A DNA stretch of 62,022 bases from UMGS1387 sp045539625. Lineage in GTDB: Bacteria > Bacillota > Clostridia > Oscillospirales > CAG-382. Both the position numbers and the translations under genes were made by a program. Position 1 is the stretch's first letter, and every line of letters begins with the position of its first letter. Where the stretch lies: NCBI GenBank assembly GCA_045539625.1, contig JAZQFS010000056.1, positions 1 through 62,022 of the forward strand, in the 5' to 3' direction. Positions 53,801 through 61,659 of the stretch are shown one piece after another. The notes below the pieces were generated by a model. The model searched no databases and was not told the origin of the DNA. It saw only the letters and a program-made list of their open reading frames with translations.

Positions 53801-55614
53801 GTACAACAACGGCAATTGACGGCTTTATCGGAACTGTTGTAAGCGATAAAAACATTGTCGATGCAGACAAGGCAAAGTATCTGCACGTAAAAATAAAGCA
53901 TGATGCAGGTAATACTTTTTCCATGGAGCTGTATTTTAAAACGATGTCAAATGATAGCTGGGTATATGAAAAGGGCTTTGTATTCAGAGATAATAAATCA
54001 AACGGGGAATATATAGACTATTACTTTGATTTAACTAAGAATACAAACTGGAAAGGCAACATTTTCGAAATACGTTTTGATCCCATGAATTATGTTGGCA
54101 CATACTATATCAAAACAATAGAATTTTTGTCGGAGAATTCAAAGGATGCTTTCTTTGTTGAGGTTGACGGTGTTGAAAATGTAATTTCCAAAGGATTTTC
54201 AAAGAAAACTGATGACGGTATATTCGTAGCAGGCAATCCATCGGACGGTTTCTATTCACTGCTCAACATTTATTACGAGTACAACCGAACAAACGGCGTC
54301 CTTGAGCTTTTCGGAAATAACGATAGCGAACTGCGTTTTGAGGTGGGAAGTGATACTTATCTGTTTTACGGAAAAGAACATAAGCTTTCACAGCCTGTAT
54401 CAAGGATTGACGGACTTGTGCTTATCCCGTTAAAGGTCATATGTGAAGCCTTCGGTTACGAATATAAAGAAGAAGACGGCAGAGCATTCATCAAGGTAAG
54501 AAAGGAAGTTTCCGTTCCTTCTGATATAGTGCTGGAAAATCAGTTTGAGTTTAACAATCCCGGAAATCTTGAAGGCTTCAGTATCACCTCTGCAACAGGT
54601 GCTGTTACGGACGGCGTTCTTAAAATCACTTCCTCCCCCGTTTCTCATACCAAAACAGGTTATGATCCTATTGTAATCAACGATAAGCTTGTAATCAACT
54701 CAATGATATACAACAATATTGAAGTAAGATTCAGACCTAACTTTACAAGCACAAGCGATATAGAATTCCAGGATAGATTTTCCATCTACTTTACCACAAA
54801 GAAAGAACCCAAGCTTGACGAAGCAAAAACCTTCAAGATTGAGCTTAAGGATATGACTTTGGATTCCGAAGGCTTCTATATCTTAAAGGTTGACTGCAAG
54901 AATAATCCCAAGTGGACGGATATTGTTACAACGCTTCGTTTTGATCCGGCAAACTTAGGCGGAACATACGAATTTGACTACATCAGAGTAAGTCCTGACG
55001 AAATGAATTCATCTTTGCTTGCAGAAGAAACGCAAAGAAAGAAGGAAGCGGAAAAGCTGCTTATGGCTGTGGATGAGGGAGCTGCCTTCTATATTGAAAA
55101 TGCAGATGCCGAAAATATTATAAGCAATGCAAATATTACAACTGCATCCACTTTCGTAACAATCGTTGAGGACGATTTAAGACCCGGCAACCACGCATAT
55201 AAGCTTGTTCCCGATACAAAGGTAAAAACATGGACATATTTCAGAGCAAAAACACGCTTCAAGGCAGGTCAGACCTACAAGGTTGAATTTGATGTAAGAA
55301 TACTTTGCTACCAGTTTGAAAATCCGGGTGAGAAAGTATCCTTTGTTGTAAATCCGAGATATTCAGATGTAATTGACGGAACAGCCAAAAATCCTGCTGA
55401 CCATCCCGTTAATGAATCAAGATTCTACCAGAGTGCTTCTGACGGCTGGCAGAGAAAAAGTGTCATCTTTACTATCAGCGATAATATAAATGTTCGTGAT
55501 TCTGATGAGTTTTCTATTTTCGTTGAACCAAAGACTGTAGGAGGACAGTTCCATAATTTCTCTGTAATGTTCGACAACATTGTTGTATCCGTGACAGAAC
55601 CTCCGCAGAAATAA
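50827..55614 (+). CDS. S-layer-anchored GH99/WbsX-like glycosidase (paralogue D)
   Basis: 1595 residues, collinear with the gene at 42406: signal peptide (1-23, SLAMLAVTAVVSA), three SLH domains (about 35-212), beta-sandwich segments, a TIM barrel at about 585-905 (WREGTHYGWDCV, YYDEGLPEVADWEIK, HYCWFMGGG, MMIMWEN, HTTWNEYGEG), a copper-amine-oxidase-N-like unit and a C-terminal binding region (DEGAAFYIENADAENI, RPGNHAYKLVP). AAAGGAG precedes the ATG. It lies in an operon-like order after the peptide and secreted repeat protein. With paralogue C it forms a convergently evolved or duplicated surface pair; the glycan target is unknown. Confidence 0.85.
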   Translation: MKMFKKIACASLAMLAVTAVVSAKDFAKTQQYKAGQFNDVPEKQWYAADVKSAYELGFVNGKSDTLFVPEGNVTVAEGITMATRVHSIYNGKTIAEKKGGKWYDMYISYALENGMIKEGQFTNFDRNIMRYEMAMLFANSLPADYFAAKNDIKDIPDVAKTEDYYDELIMLYKAGVVLGSDDYGNFYATNPIKRSETAAIINRVALPENRVSGVLKEYGNREQAVFLIDDSSMTRTVRKKQMLASGWRYEDMGNPGKNTTDFTSNSFNDNSEEARVAIHRDVTVQTKGVVKVESVFNVDKQDGAQIIFADSDGTELFCLETVGGKYFAKGAEKQDTGVSLGDASKTKNLYFELDIDNGTAKVVIDGADAGIYTMNNNAKNLARMTYATTREAKIIFAVQKTRMYVNYSVNDAFWYNFPGDKPYGWNVSGNVTVATMESSYDTNSVKMDGTSCASKKFEEIKDKFVFEAYVLVTEKSDAVLSFKNADKTALKLDIKDGKILLDGKTVKDFDGRIWQLIRIECDTQTGKAVIKVNNKACLTAELSEIAVDGIEFVNNTNLLYFDDVELYNTYDYPDYVPAPASVTDDRWLVGMSVCSLWREGTHYGWDCVSPYDEITPVLGYYDEGLPEVADWEIKFLTEHGYDFPHYCWFMGGGNAPIKETPLSDAVVDGYMNAKYSDMMSMMIMWENANCTKTNSSFFYNYVWPYWCEWFFSDSRYLRIDNKAPVTIYKYDVFIQNMGGMEKAKEAVAFMREDIKRFGYDDIILFGCATANGFSKAQQQECKELGIEALVSYTFGEQSYEAQYQKDAMMKSHSYGEIPLMPSIGVGFNDIGWTETRTPLATVEAHKDVMEWAKNTYMPIVAKSAKEDWMSKFVFHTTWNEYGEGHYIMPSNLNKFGYVDANRAVFSSVAGKDDKAHFDIEPTDNQKARLGYLYPARTVPMRRELFVKDENAVENNEVVKCWDFEAPETVFMWKNLKDATAPQYDAKEKAVMGTTTAIDGFIGTVVSDKNIVDADKAKYLHVKIKHDAGNTFSMELYFKTMSNDSWVYEKGFVFRDNKSNGEYIDYYFDLTKNTNWKGNIFEIRFDPMNYVGTYYIKTIEFLSENSKDAFFVEVDGVENVISKGFSKKTDDGIFVAGNPSDGFYSLLNIYYEYNRTNGVLELFGNNDSELRFEVGSDTYLFYGKEHKLSQPVSRIDGLVLIPLKVICEAFGYEYKEEDGRAFIKVRKEVSVPSDIVLENQFEFNNPGNLEGFSITSATGAVTDGVLKITSSPVSHTKTGYDPIVINDKLVINSMIYNNIEVRFRPNFTSTSDIEFQDRFSIYFTTKKEPKLDEAKTFKIELKDMTLDSEGFYILKVDCKNNPKWTDIVTTLRFDPANLGGTYEFDYIRVSPDEMNSSLLAEETQRKKEAEKLLMAVDEGAAFYIENADAENIISNANITTASTFVTIVEDDLRPGNHAYKLVPDTKVKTWTYFRAKTRFKAGQTYKVEFDVRILCYQFENPGEKVSFVVNPRYSDVIDGTAKNPADHPVNESRFYQSASDGWQRKSVIFTISDNINVRDSDEFSIFVEPKTVGGQFHNFSVMFDNIVVSVTEPPQK

Positions 55615-55778
55615 TAACAGTTGACAACGTTTAAAAAGTGATATTTGTTATTACTCTCCTTTTCATGAAATCTCATGTTTTATTTCGGATACTTGCTTTT
55701 TGAATGTTGCCTATAAAAGAAGTACCGCCAAATTTCGGCGGTACTTTGCTGTTTTGTATGGAGTTGTATTGAAAATTA

Positions 55779-56615
55779 TTATAAGTTTTTGCCTTTTCTG
55801 TAAGCCGAAGGAGATATTCCTTCCTTTTGTTTAAAGCATTTGCTGAAATGGTACTCATCATAAAAAGAAAGAGTACAAGCAATGTCGCTTATCGGAAGAG
55901 AAGAGCTGACAAGTAATTCTTTTGCAAGAGATATTTTTTTGTTGAGGTAATATGTATAGGGATTTATCCCGTACTGTTCTTTAAATACACGGTAAATCTG
56001 ATATCTGGATTTGCCGAAAATGCTTTCCATTTCCTTGGTGCTGAATGGTTCTGCTATATGCTCGCTGATATAGTTAAGAACTTTTGTCGCCAGATTATTC
56101 GGTTCTTCCTTAAGGGTGTGACTGTACATTTTGAAAAAAATATCGTTAATTATTTCTATTAGCGAAGCAGTACAATCATGTTGACATTTTTCCAAATCTA
56201 TAAGTCTGTGAATTTCGGAATTGATATCCAAATTATGATAGTGAACAATATTTTTGATTTCATAAGCTTCACACAGCTTATCTAACAGTTTACCCTCAAC
56301 GTTTATCCAGTACTTTTTCCATGGATTTTCGACATTTGACCAGTAATAGGTAGGCTGACCTTTAGGAAGAATAAAGGTATCTCTGGCAGAAGGACGGAAA
56401 AACTTATTGCCGCAGCGTACAATACCTGATCCGCTTTCCACATATTCAATGCAAATATTTTCTGAAATAAAATATCTCGGCTTATATTCTTTGGAAGGAT
56501 ATGCCACTCCTACCGACATACATTTGATAAGGGCAAGGTTCTCTGTGGACTGATTAATAAAATATATGTCTTGTAAAAAGTGACGTTCTTTATTATAATA
56601 TTCGCTAAATTTCAC
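55779..56615 (-). CDS. AraC-family transcriptional regulator
   Basis: 278 residues with an N-terminal cupin-like sensor (YFISENICIEYVESGSGIVR, DTFILPKGQPTYYWS) and a C-terminal AraC domain (FSTKEMESIFGKSRYQIYRVFK, ISDIACTLSFYDEYHFSKCFK, GISPSAYRKGK). The start is GTG at 56615 behind GAGGTG. It is convergent with the SLH gene at 50827 and may regulate it or the genes to its right. It ends in TAA. Confidence 0.9.
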   Translation of the reverse strand: MKFSEYYNKERHFLQDIYFINQSTENLALIKCMSVGVAYPSKEYKPRYFISENICIEYVESGSGIVRCGNKFFRPSARDTFILPKGQPTYYWSNVENPWKKYWINVEGKLLDKLCEAYEIKNIVHYHNLDINSEIHRLIDLEKCQHDCTASLIEIINDIFFKMYSHTLKEEPNNLATKVLNYISEHIAEPFSTKEMESIFGKSRYQIYRVFKEQYGINPYTYYLNKKISLAKELLVSSSLPISDIACTLSFYDEYHFSKCFKQKEGISPSAYRKGKNL

Positions 56616-57415
56616 GGTGTCACCTCACATTTTATATCATATCTTAAATCGGTATAATTGATGTTGATTTTATTTAATTATAGCATATGCGCGGTGTGTT
56701 TTTGTGACTGATTTGTTAACTATACGTTGTTGTAATATGGTGTTGTAAATGTACATATGTGTTTCTATATCGCCCATCCGCCGCCCAAAAAGATTGGTCT
56801 AACTCCTTCTAAAACGGCATTGACAGGGGTGTAAAAAAAGACAAAAAAACAGCCTTGGTATTACAATTACCAAGGCTTAAATACTACCAAAAAACAAGCT
56901 ACACAAGGAAAAGGGCATGAATCTCTTTTCAGAGATTCTCGACTGGAAGAGCCGAATGGTTTAGATGCCACCTTTGAAAGTCTTATTTTATCAAGCTTTT
57001 TAAGGTTCGATCCAATATGTTCAAAACAAGCGAATGAGACGAAGGATTTAGATGCATTTTGCTAAACTTCAGTCGAATCAAAAATTTGCGGGGGCAATAT
57101 TCAAATCAAAAACAATCTCCAAGGAGTCTAGATACCATAATTGGATTTATACGAATCAAGACTATTCGTTAGAATTTCCATTCCTTCTCACTTGCTCCGT
57201 CATATCCAATCAGCCACGCCGGCTTCAAATCTACCAAAGAGTGTCCTGAGCTTGTACTGTTTGAACCTACCATAATGAGAGCAGCAATATCTGCAGTTCC
57301 TTCTTGTTCATTTCACGGTCTACAGAATCCCTTACAACATCAGACAGAGAATGATGAAACTGTGTTTCGTGATATCTGATTGCCGCGTCAATCTCGCGTT
57401 TTCCTACTTCAAAAA
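56616..57415. other. Long low-coding region with hairpins and a degraded gene fragment
   Basis: Eight hundred bases without an intact gene. It holds a minus-strand terminator-like hairpin (56851-56877) far from any intact gene, a second hairpin (56929-56946, GAATCTC/GAGATTC), and between 57130 and 57420 the remains of a coding frame. Its AT-richness and clutter suggest an insertion or decay zone at the left edge of the accessory segment. Confidence 0.5.
56851..56877 (-). terminator. Perfect 10-base hairpin with T-tract, orphan terminator
   Basis: AGCCTTGGTA/TACCAAGGCT with a 7-base loop, followed on the minus strand by GTTTTTTTGTC. The nearest minus-strand gene ends 540 bases upstream, so it probably ended a gene now degraded. 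Confidence 0.7.
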
Positions 57416-57419
57416 CTAT
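57151..57419 (-). pseudogene. Frameshifted fragment of an unrecognised gene
   Basis: On the minus strand, just overlapping the end of the xylose isomerase gene, one frame reads GKREIDAAIRYHETQFHHSL and SDVVRDSVDREMNKKEL, then after a +1 shift another reads ADIAALIMVGSNSTSSGHSL, PAWLIGYDGASEKEW and stop. The two pieces have good protein-like composition and join smoothly, as one frameshifted C-terminal fragment would. I do not recognise the family. Confidence 0.35.
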
Positions 57420-58447
57420 CCCTTCATCAAAAGTTCCATAACATACATTTCAAGCGCTTCGTAGTCTCGTTCTTTTACACACTTTTCTTGGAAATCATAA
57501 TCAAATCTTGCAGCTTTTTCTTCAAGCATTTTTGCAATCTTAAGACTGTTCTCAAGGTGCTTATAACTTCCCTCTTGTTTCTCGGTTCTCATAACCTTAA
57601 CATCAAGGCCTATGTATTCTCCATTTTCGCCAAAGCCATTCTCCATAAGAACCTTCATCTGATTGAATGCTGTACGAAGATTTTCAACACCAAAGCTCTT
57701 ATCCTGGTCAAATTTCATTCCGTTCTGGTCATTCAAATGCACACCCCAAAGTTTGCCCATAGCTAGAGCAAATCCAATTTCACTTGCCGGATCAAGTCCT
57801 GCAAGCATCGCATGAGCTGATTCTAAAAGTCCGCCTACTCTTGACGGATCATCAGAAGCTGCCGAAATTGCCATAGCATGTCCAAGAGTTGGGCACACGC
57901 TTCTGTCAACAGGCTCGTTTGGTTTAGTTTCAATCATAATTTTTATATTCTTGTCGTATGCAAGCATATTATTAATAGCTTCAATAAGAAGTTTTGTTGA
58001 AGTAACAGGGCTTTTACTTTCATAACAAATTGTACCCTCTCTTGCAAGCCACAAAACAAGCTTATCGCAACCTAATGCGTTTGCAATATCAATTGACCGA
58101 TACGCTCTCCACATTGCAAATTCTCTGTCATCCTTGCTGTTTGAGGTAAATCCACCATCAACTGTGTGAGGATCAATCCAAAGTCTTGGAGCAACAAACT
58201 CAGCTTTTAAATCATACTTATCCAAAAGTGCCTTTACCTTTTTTGCCTCTGCGATGATTTCTGCTTCTGTCATGTTATTCATATTAGGCACAGCATCGTC
58301 ATCGTGGAACTGGATTGCATCAAATCCCATTTCTTTAAATGTCTTGATCTTTTCCTCAAACGAAATTGTTTCTCTTGTTGCAGGACCATATGCGTCTGCT
58401 CCCTCGTGAACATTCCATGGTCCTACTGAATACTTAAATCTACTCAT
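57416..58447 (-). CDS. Second xylose isomerase, short (class I-like) type
   Basis: 343 residues starting MSRFKYSVGPWNVHEGADAYGP, with GFDAIQFHDDDAVP (catalytic His), APRLWIDPHTVDGG, LVLWLAREGT, IMIETKPNEPVDRS (metal Glu), GLLESAHAMLAGLDP and WGVHLNDQNGMKFDQDKSF. It belongs to the shorter xylose isomerase group and is not a copy of xylA at 14062. The neighbour is a GH28-like gene, so its substrate may be another aldose. The frame ends at TAG after MELLMKG, where family members usually end; if TAG is sense in this host the frame would run 28 residues more, through a second TAG, to TAA at 57332. Confidence 0.88.
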   Translation of the reverse strand: MSRFKYSVGPWNVHEGADAYGPATRETISFEEKIKTFKEMGFDAIQFHDDDAVPNMNNMTEAEIIAEAKKVKALLDKYDLKAEFVAPRLWIDPHTVDGGFTSNSKDDREFAMWRAYRSIDIANALGCDKLVLWLAREGTICYESKSPVTSTKLLIEAINNMLAYDKNIKIMIETKPNEPVDRSVCPTLGHAMAISAASDDPSRVGGLLESAHAMLAGLDPASEIGFALAMGKLWGVHLNDQNGMKFDQDKSFGVENLRTAFNQMKVLMENGFGENGEYIGLDVKVMRTEKQEGSYKHLENSLKIAKMLEEKAARFDYDFQEKCVKERDYEALEMYVMELLMKG

Positions 58448-58474
58448 TTTTTTACTTCCTTTCTTTATGTTAAT

Positions 58475-59860
58475 TTAAATAGATTTCGTAAAGAATGGTT
58501 TATCCGCTTCTTTTACTTCTTTTGCATTGCCGCAATTTACATTATTAAGTACAATCTTTCCATCTGACCATTTTTTGATAATACAGTCACCTTTATAGTT
58601 CGAAACAGAAAGATTTTCAAAAACAACGCTATCATAGTTGCAAATATGAACCAAGTCAATATCTTCATAACCTTCTCGCATTGTGATTTCAACATTTTTT
58701 AGCTTTAATGTAACAGGAACATTTTTGTCTCCATAAGCAGTAATAGGCATACTTATTTTTTCTGCTTTTATATTACGGAATTCAATGCTTTCAAGTGGTC
58801 TGTTTTTTTGCCATATTTCATTTCCGGAATAATTATAGTGCAAAAATCTATCTGCCATATCTATCGTACAATCGGAAATAATAATATTCCCAGGCTGTGT
58901 CTTTATTGGCATACTGTAATCAGCATAATAAGTAAATGCACTGAGCATATTATTTCTTGCTCCTTTTGTAGGTGACGGTGCTGAATTTTTCTTATCATCA
59001 AGGGACATACTCCCTCTAAAGCAAAATTTACCGGGGCCGTATATATGGCACTTCTCAACCAGCATATTTGTTCCGCCAAATCTCATTGCACTACAACTTG
59101 AATTCAAAACGCAATCTGAAACATATACGTTCAAATTTCCAAATCCTGCAATGCAATCATCACCCGTATAAAACTCAGAATTTGTAATCTTCAAATTATG
59201 GCACGCAAAAGCATCAAATCCGTCATGACCTGCAAGAACAGTTATTCCATCTACACATATATTGTCACAGTATAATAATTCATGCGCCCAATTACCTGTA
59301 TTCTGAATTGTATATCCTTTAAGCTCAACATTTCGGCAGTTAAAAAATGTCACTCCATGAGGTCCGCGATAGTCTTCTTCAGAACCAACATCATCAAAAC
59401 AGTTACATCCGTCAATCACAGATCCTGCTTCACCGATAATTTTAATATTTTCTGCATCTATTGCACGAATAACAGCATTGTTCCAACGACTTCCCGGGAT
59501 CCTTCTAAATCTGTATTCAGGTTTATTTTCTACATATTCAGTTTCCCCGTATATTGTTGAAAGATGAACATAAGGGGCATCTGTTATCTGGTCTTCTCTT
59601 AGTGGTTCTACTTTATCATTTTTATAATTAAAATAGTCTTCAGGATTAAGACTTCCCATAAGTTTTGCCCCTTCAAGAAGATGAAGCGTTATATTGCTTC
59701 GTATTCTGATATCCCCTATATGGTATTCTCCCTCAGGGATTTCCACAACTCCACCGCCTTTTTCAAAGCAGTAATCAATAGCATCCTGAATAGATTTTGT
59801 CTGTAAATCTTCAATTTTATCTTTTAATCCAAACTCTTTTGCGTTCACAGTTATCTTCAT
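58475..59860 (-). CDS. GH28-like polygalacturonase family protein (right-handed beta helix)
   Basis: About 461 residues with a parallel beta-helix pattern. GGGVVEIPEGEYHIGDIRI and TLHLLEGAKLMGS at the N-terminus are typical of GH28 and related pectin enzymes; DGFDAFACHNLKITNSEFYTGDDC carries the Asp and Asp-Asp pair of GH28. The usual HG-RIK motifs are not clear, so the family or substrate may be divergent. No signal peptide, so it is probably intracellular. ATG 59860 follows GGGGAAA and is preferred over TTG 59866. It is cotranscribed with the xylose isomerase (27 bases apart) and divergent from an AraC gene. Confidence 0.75.
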   Translation of the reverse strand: MKITVNAKEFGLKDKIEDLQTKSIQDAIDYCFEKGGGVVEIPEGEYHIGDIRIRSNITLHLLEGAKLMGSLNPEDYFNYKNDKVEPLREDQITDAPYVHLSTIYGETEYVENKPEYRFRRIPGSRWNNAVIRAIDAENIKIIGEAGSVIDGCNCFDDVGSEEDYRGPHGVTFFNCRNVELKGYTIQNTGNWAHELLYCDNICVDGITVLAGHDGFDAFACHNLKITNSEFYTGDDCIAGFGNLNVYVSDCVLNSSCSAMRFGGTNMLVEKCHIYGPGKFCFRGSMSLDDKKNSAPSPTKGARNNMLSAFTYYADYSMPIKTQPGNIIISDCTIDMADRFLHYNYSGNEIWQKNRPLESIEFRNIKAEKISMPITAYGDKNVPVTLKLKNVEITMREGYEDIDLVHICNYDSVVFENLSVSNYKGDCIIKKWSDGKIVLNNVNCGNAKEVKEADKPFFTKSI

Positions 59861-59873
59861 ATTCAATTTCCCC

Positions 59874-59902
59874 TTGACAAATCGTTTGTTTTATTGTATA
59901 GT
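59874..59902 (+). promoter_or_regulatory. Promoter of the AraC gene at 59980
   Basis: TTGACA (59874-59879), 17 bases, TATAGT (59897-59902). It lies in the 119-base divergent region, so the regulator can control both sides from here. Confidence 0.75.
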
Positions 59903-59979
59903 ATATCACAATATTATAAGCTATTCTAACACTATATAGACTAATAATATAAATATATTGAACAAAGTGGAGATTTATT

Positions 59980-60801
59980 ATGACTAAAACAAGTTTAAAA
60001 GAAACTTACGCACAACACAAAATCGGCAAGTTGCAAATGAATATATATGAATCAAGCAATGACATTCCCTATCACTGGCACGACGAATACGAATTCCTTT
60101 ATATAACAGATGGCGAATGTGAGTGTATTATAAACGGAAAAAGCATTATTGTAAAAAAAGGCCAGGCAATCCTTATAAGTGGCGGGGAGCTTCATACAGT
60201 TAATCAAAACACTTCCGGACAATTTTTCGCGGTAGTTTTTCATCCATATATTATTTTTGGAACAGAATTCAACAATTTTTTCTCAAAAAAAATATCATAT
60301 AACAGAATTTTTGAAGAAACTTCCTCATCCGGTAAACAAATAACTCAACTTCTTAATCTTATTCACTCATACTTTTACAACCAGTTTTACGGCTTTGAGT
60401 TAACACTAAAAGCTTTGATTATCGAAATATTCGCAACAATATATGAACATCATCTTTATTCATTTAATGAAAAAAAAGATGCAAACAACTTTGATAGATT
60501 TGCTGATATTATAGAATATATTCATGATAATTTTGCAGAAAAGCTATCTCTTGAACATGTTGCAAATTATGCTCATTTCAGCAAATCTTATTTAATCAGG
60601 TTGTTAAAGAAGAATACAGGTAAGACTTTTAGTACATATTTAAACTGCTATAGAATTTATAGAGCAATTGATATGCTTGAAAATACAGACAAAAATATTT
60701 TAGAAATTTCTGAGGAATGTGGATTTGGTAATATTGCATACTTCATCAAAGTTTTTAAACAGAATATAGGAGTTACACCTCACAAATACCGTAAGAATTA
60801 A
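59980..60801 (+). CDS. AraC-family transcriptional regulator
   Basis: 273 residues, N-terminal cupin-like sensor (IPYHWHDEYEFLYITDGECEC, KKGQAILISGGELHTVN) and C-terminal AraC domain (LSLEHVANYAHFSKSYLIRLLK, ILEISEECGFGNIAYFIKVFK, GVTPHKYRK). It is markedly AT-rich compared with the AraC genes to the left, which suggests separate acquisition. It is divergent from the GH28-like/xylose isomerase pair and probably activates it in response to a sugar. It ends in TAA. Confidence 0.92.
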   Translation: MTKTSLKETYAQHKIGKLQMNIYESSNDIPYHWHDEYEFLYITDGECECIINGKSIIVKKGQAILISGGELHTVNQNTSGQFFAVVFHPYIIFGTEFNNFFSKKISYNRIFEETSSSGKQITQLLNLIHSYFYNQFYGFELTLKALIIEIFATIYEHHLYSFNEKKDANNFDRFADIIEYIHDNFAEKLSLEHVANYAHFSKSYLIRLLKKNTGKTFSTYLNCYRIYRAIDMLENTDKNILEISEECGFGNIAYFIKVFKQNIGVTPHKYRKN

Positions 60802-61317
60802 CAGTCTAATTTTTATGATAACGAATCTTAATGGATGCCTAAAATGCCAAAAATCCAGTAATATTAGTAAAACTTTTCAGAAAAAAATAAGTGCAGGTAA
60901 TCAACTATATAAATACCCAAATTACCTACACTTATATTGTACCCCGGGCTGTCTTACCAAATAAGTGATGCAACCCATTATTTATTTTATCAATTATTTG
61001 GACGCTTAACAAATAAAATAACAATTATATAATCATAAAAAATTAATATTGTTACAATCTACAAGTCTAAAAATTTCATATAATCCTTTAATAATCCACA
61101 TATAAACCGCTTATCATACATTCATCAGACAATAATAACTTGCCGTGTTCTTTCTTATCTTGAAAATCTACTTAAAAAATGCAGTTCCGTTAGTTCAAGT
61201 CTGGTTCAAAACCACTTATCTTCTCCCATTTATTTCAAAGTTGATTTTTGCAAGAAGCCCTTAAAACCACGGAAAAAGCAAACAATTTAGATGCAAGTTA
61301 AACAAGTTTGGCGTTAT
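60802..61317. other. AT-rich non-coding region
   Basis: About 500 bases with stops in all frames. I see an imperfect repeat (GTGCAGGTAATCAACTAT... and its complement-like ACCTACACTTA at 60890-60935) able to form a hairpin around 60892-60934, but no gene or RNA motif. Confidence 0.4.
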
Positions 61318-61321
61318 GATG

Positions 61322-61430
61322 AAACCTTACGGTTTTAGTTATGATATATTTGCCCCAAAAAGCATTGACGAAGTCAATTCATAGCTTGCGAAGCAATCTA
61401 AACTGATAACTTGCCGTAGGCAAATTTCAT
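61322..61430. repeat. Degenerate hairpin array of the same type as at 29659
   Basis: Four small hairpins with 3-4 base loops (AAACC-TTAC-GGTTT 61322-61335; TTGAC-GAA-GTCAA 61365-61377; TTGC-GAA-GCAA 61386-61396; TTGCC-GTA-GGCAA 61411-61423). AATTCAT follows the second (61376-61382) and AATTTCAT the fourth. Spacing is less regular than in the first array. No four-helix-bundle gene is beside it. Confidence 0.6.
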
Positions 61431-61431
61431 T

Positions 61432-61465
61432 GAAAAAGCGACTTGTCGAAACAAGTCGCTTTTTC
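61432..61465. terminator. Perfect 15-base terminator stem
   Basis: GAAAAAGCGACTTGT/ACAAGTCGCTTTTTC with loop CGAA, immediately past the 3' end of the tRNA fragment. It looks like the original tRNA terminator. Confidence 0.85.
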
Positions 61466-61511
<46 letters not shown>

Positions 61512-61659
61512 TGATGAAATAAAGCCTGACTTAAAATCCATCGACTTGGCAAAGCACGCATCTACGCGGTTTTACCGACCAAAACGCCGTCCGAGTGGTT
61601 TACATAATTTTGTCGACATTTGGGCGGCGCAATGGGTTTGGCAATTGAAATGTGTTGTA

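Noticed and set aside
57052..57249. A 65-codon plus-strand frame in the degraded region
   Set aside because: No ribosome binding site, no motif, and it is antisense to the frameshifted fragment, which has better protein-like sequence.
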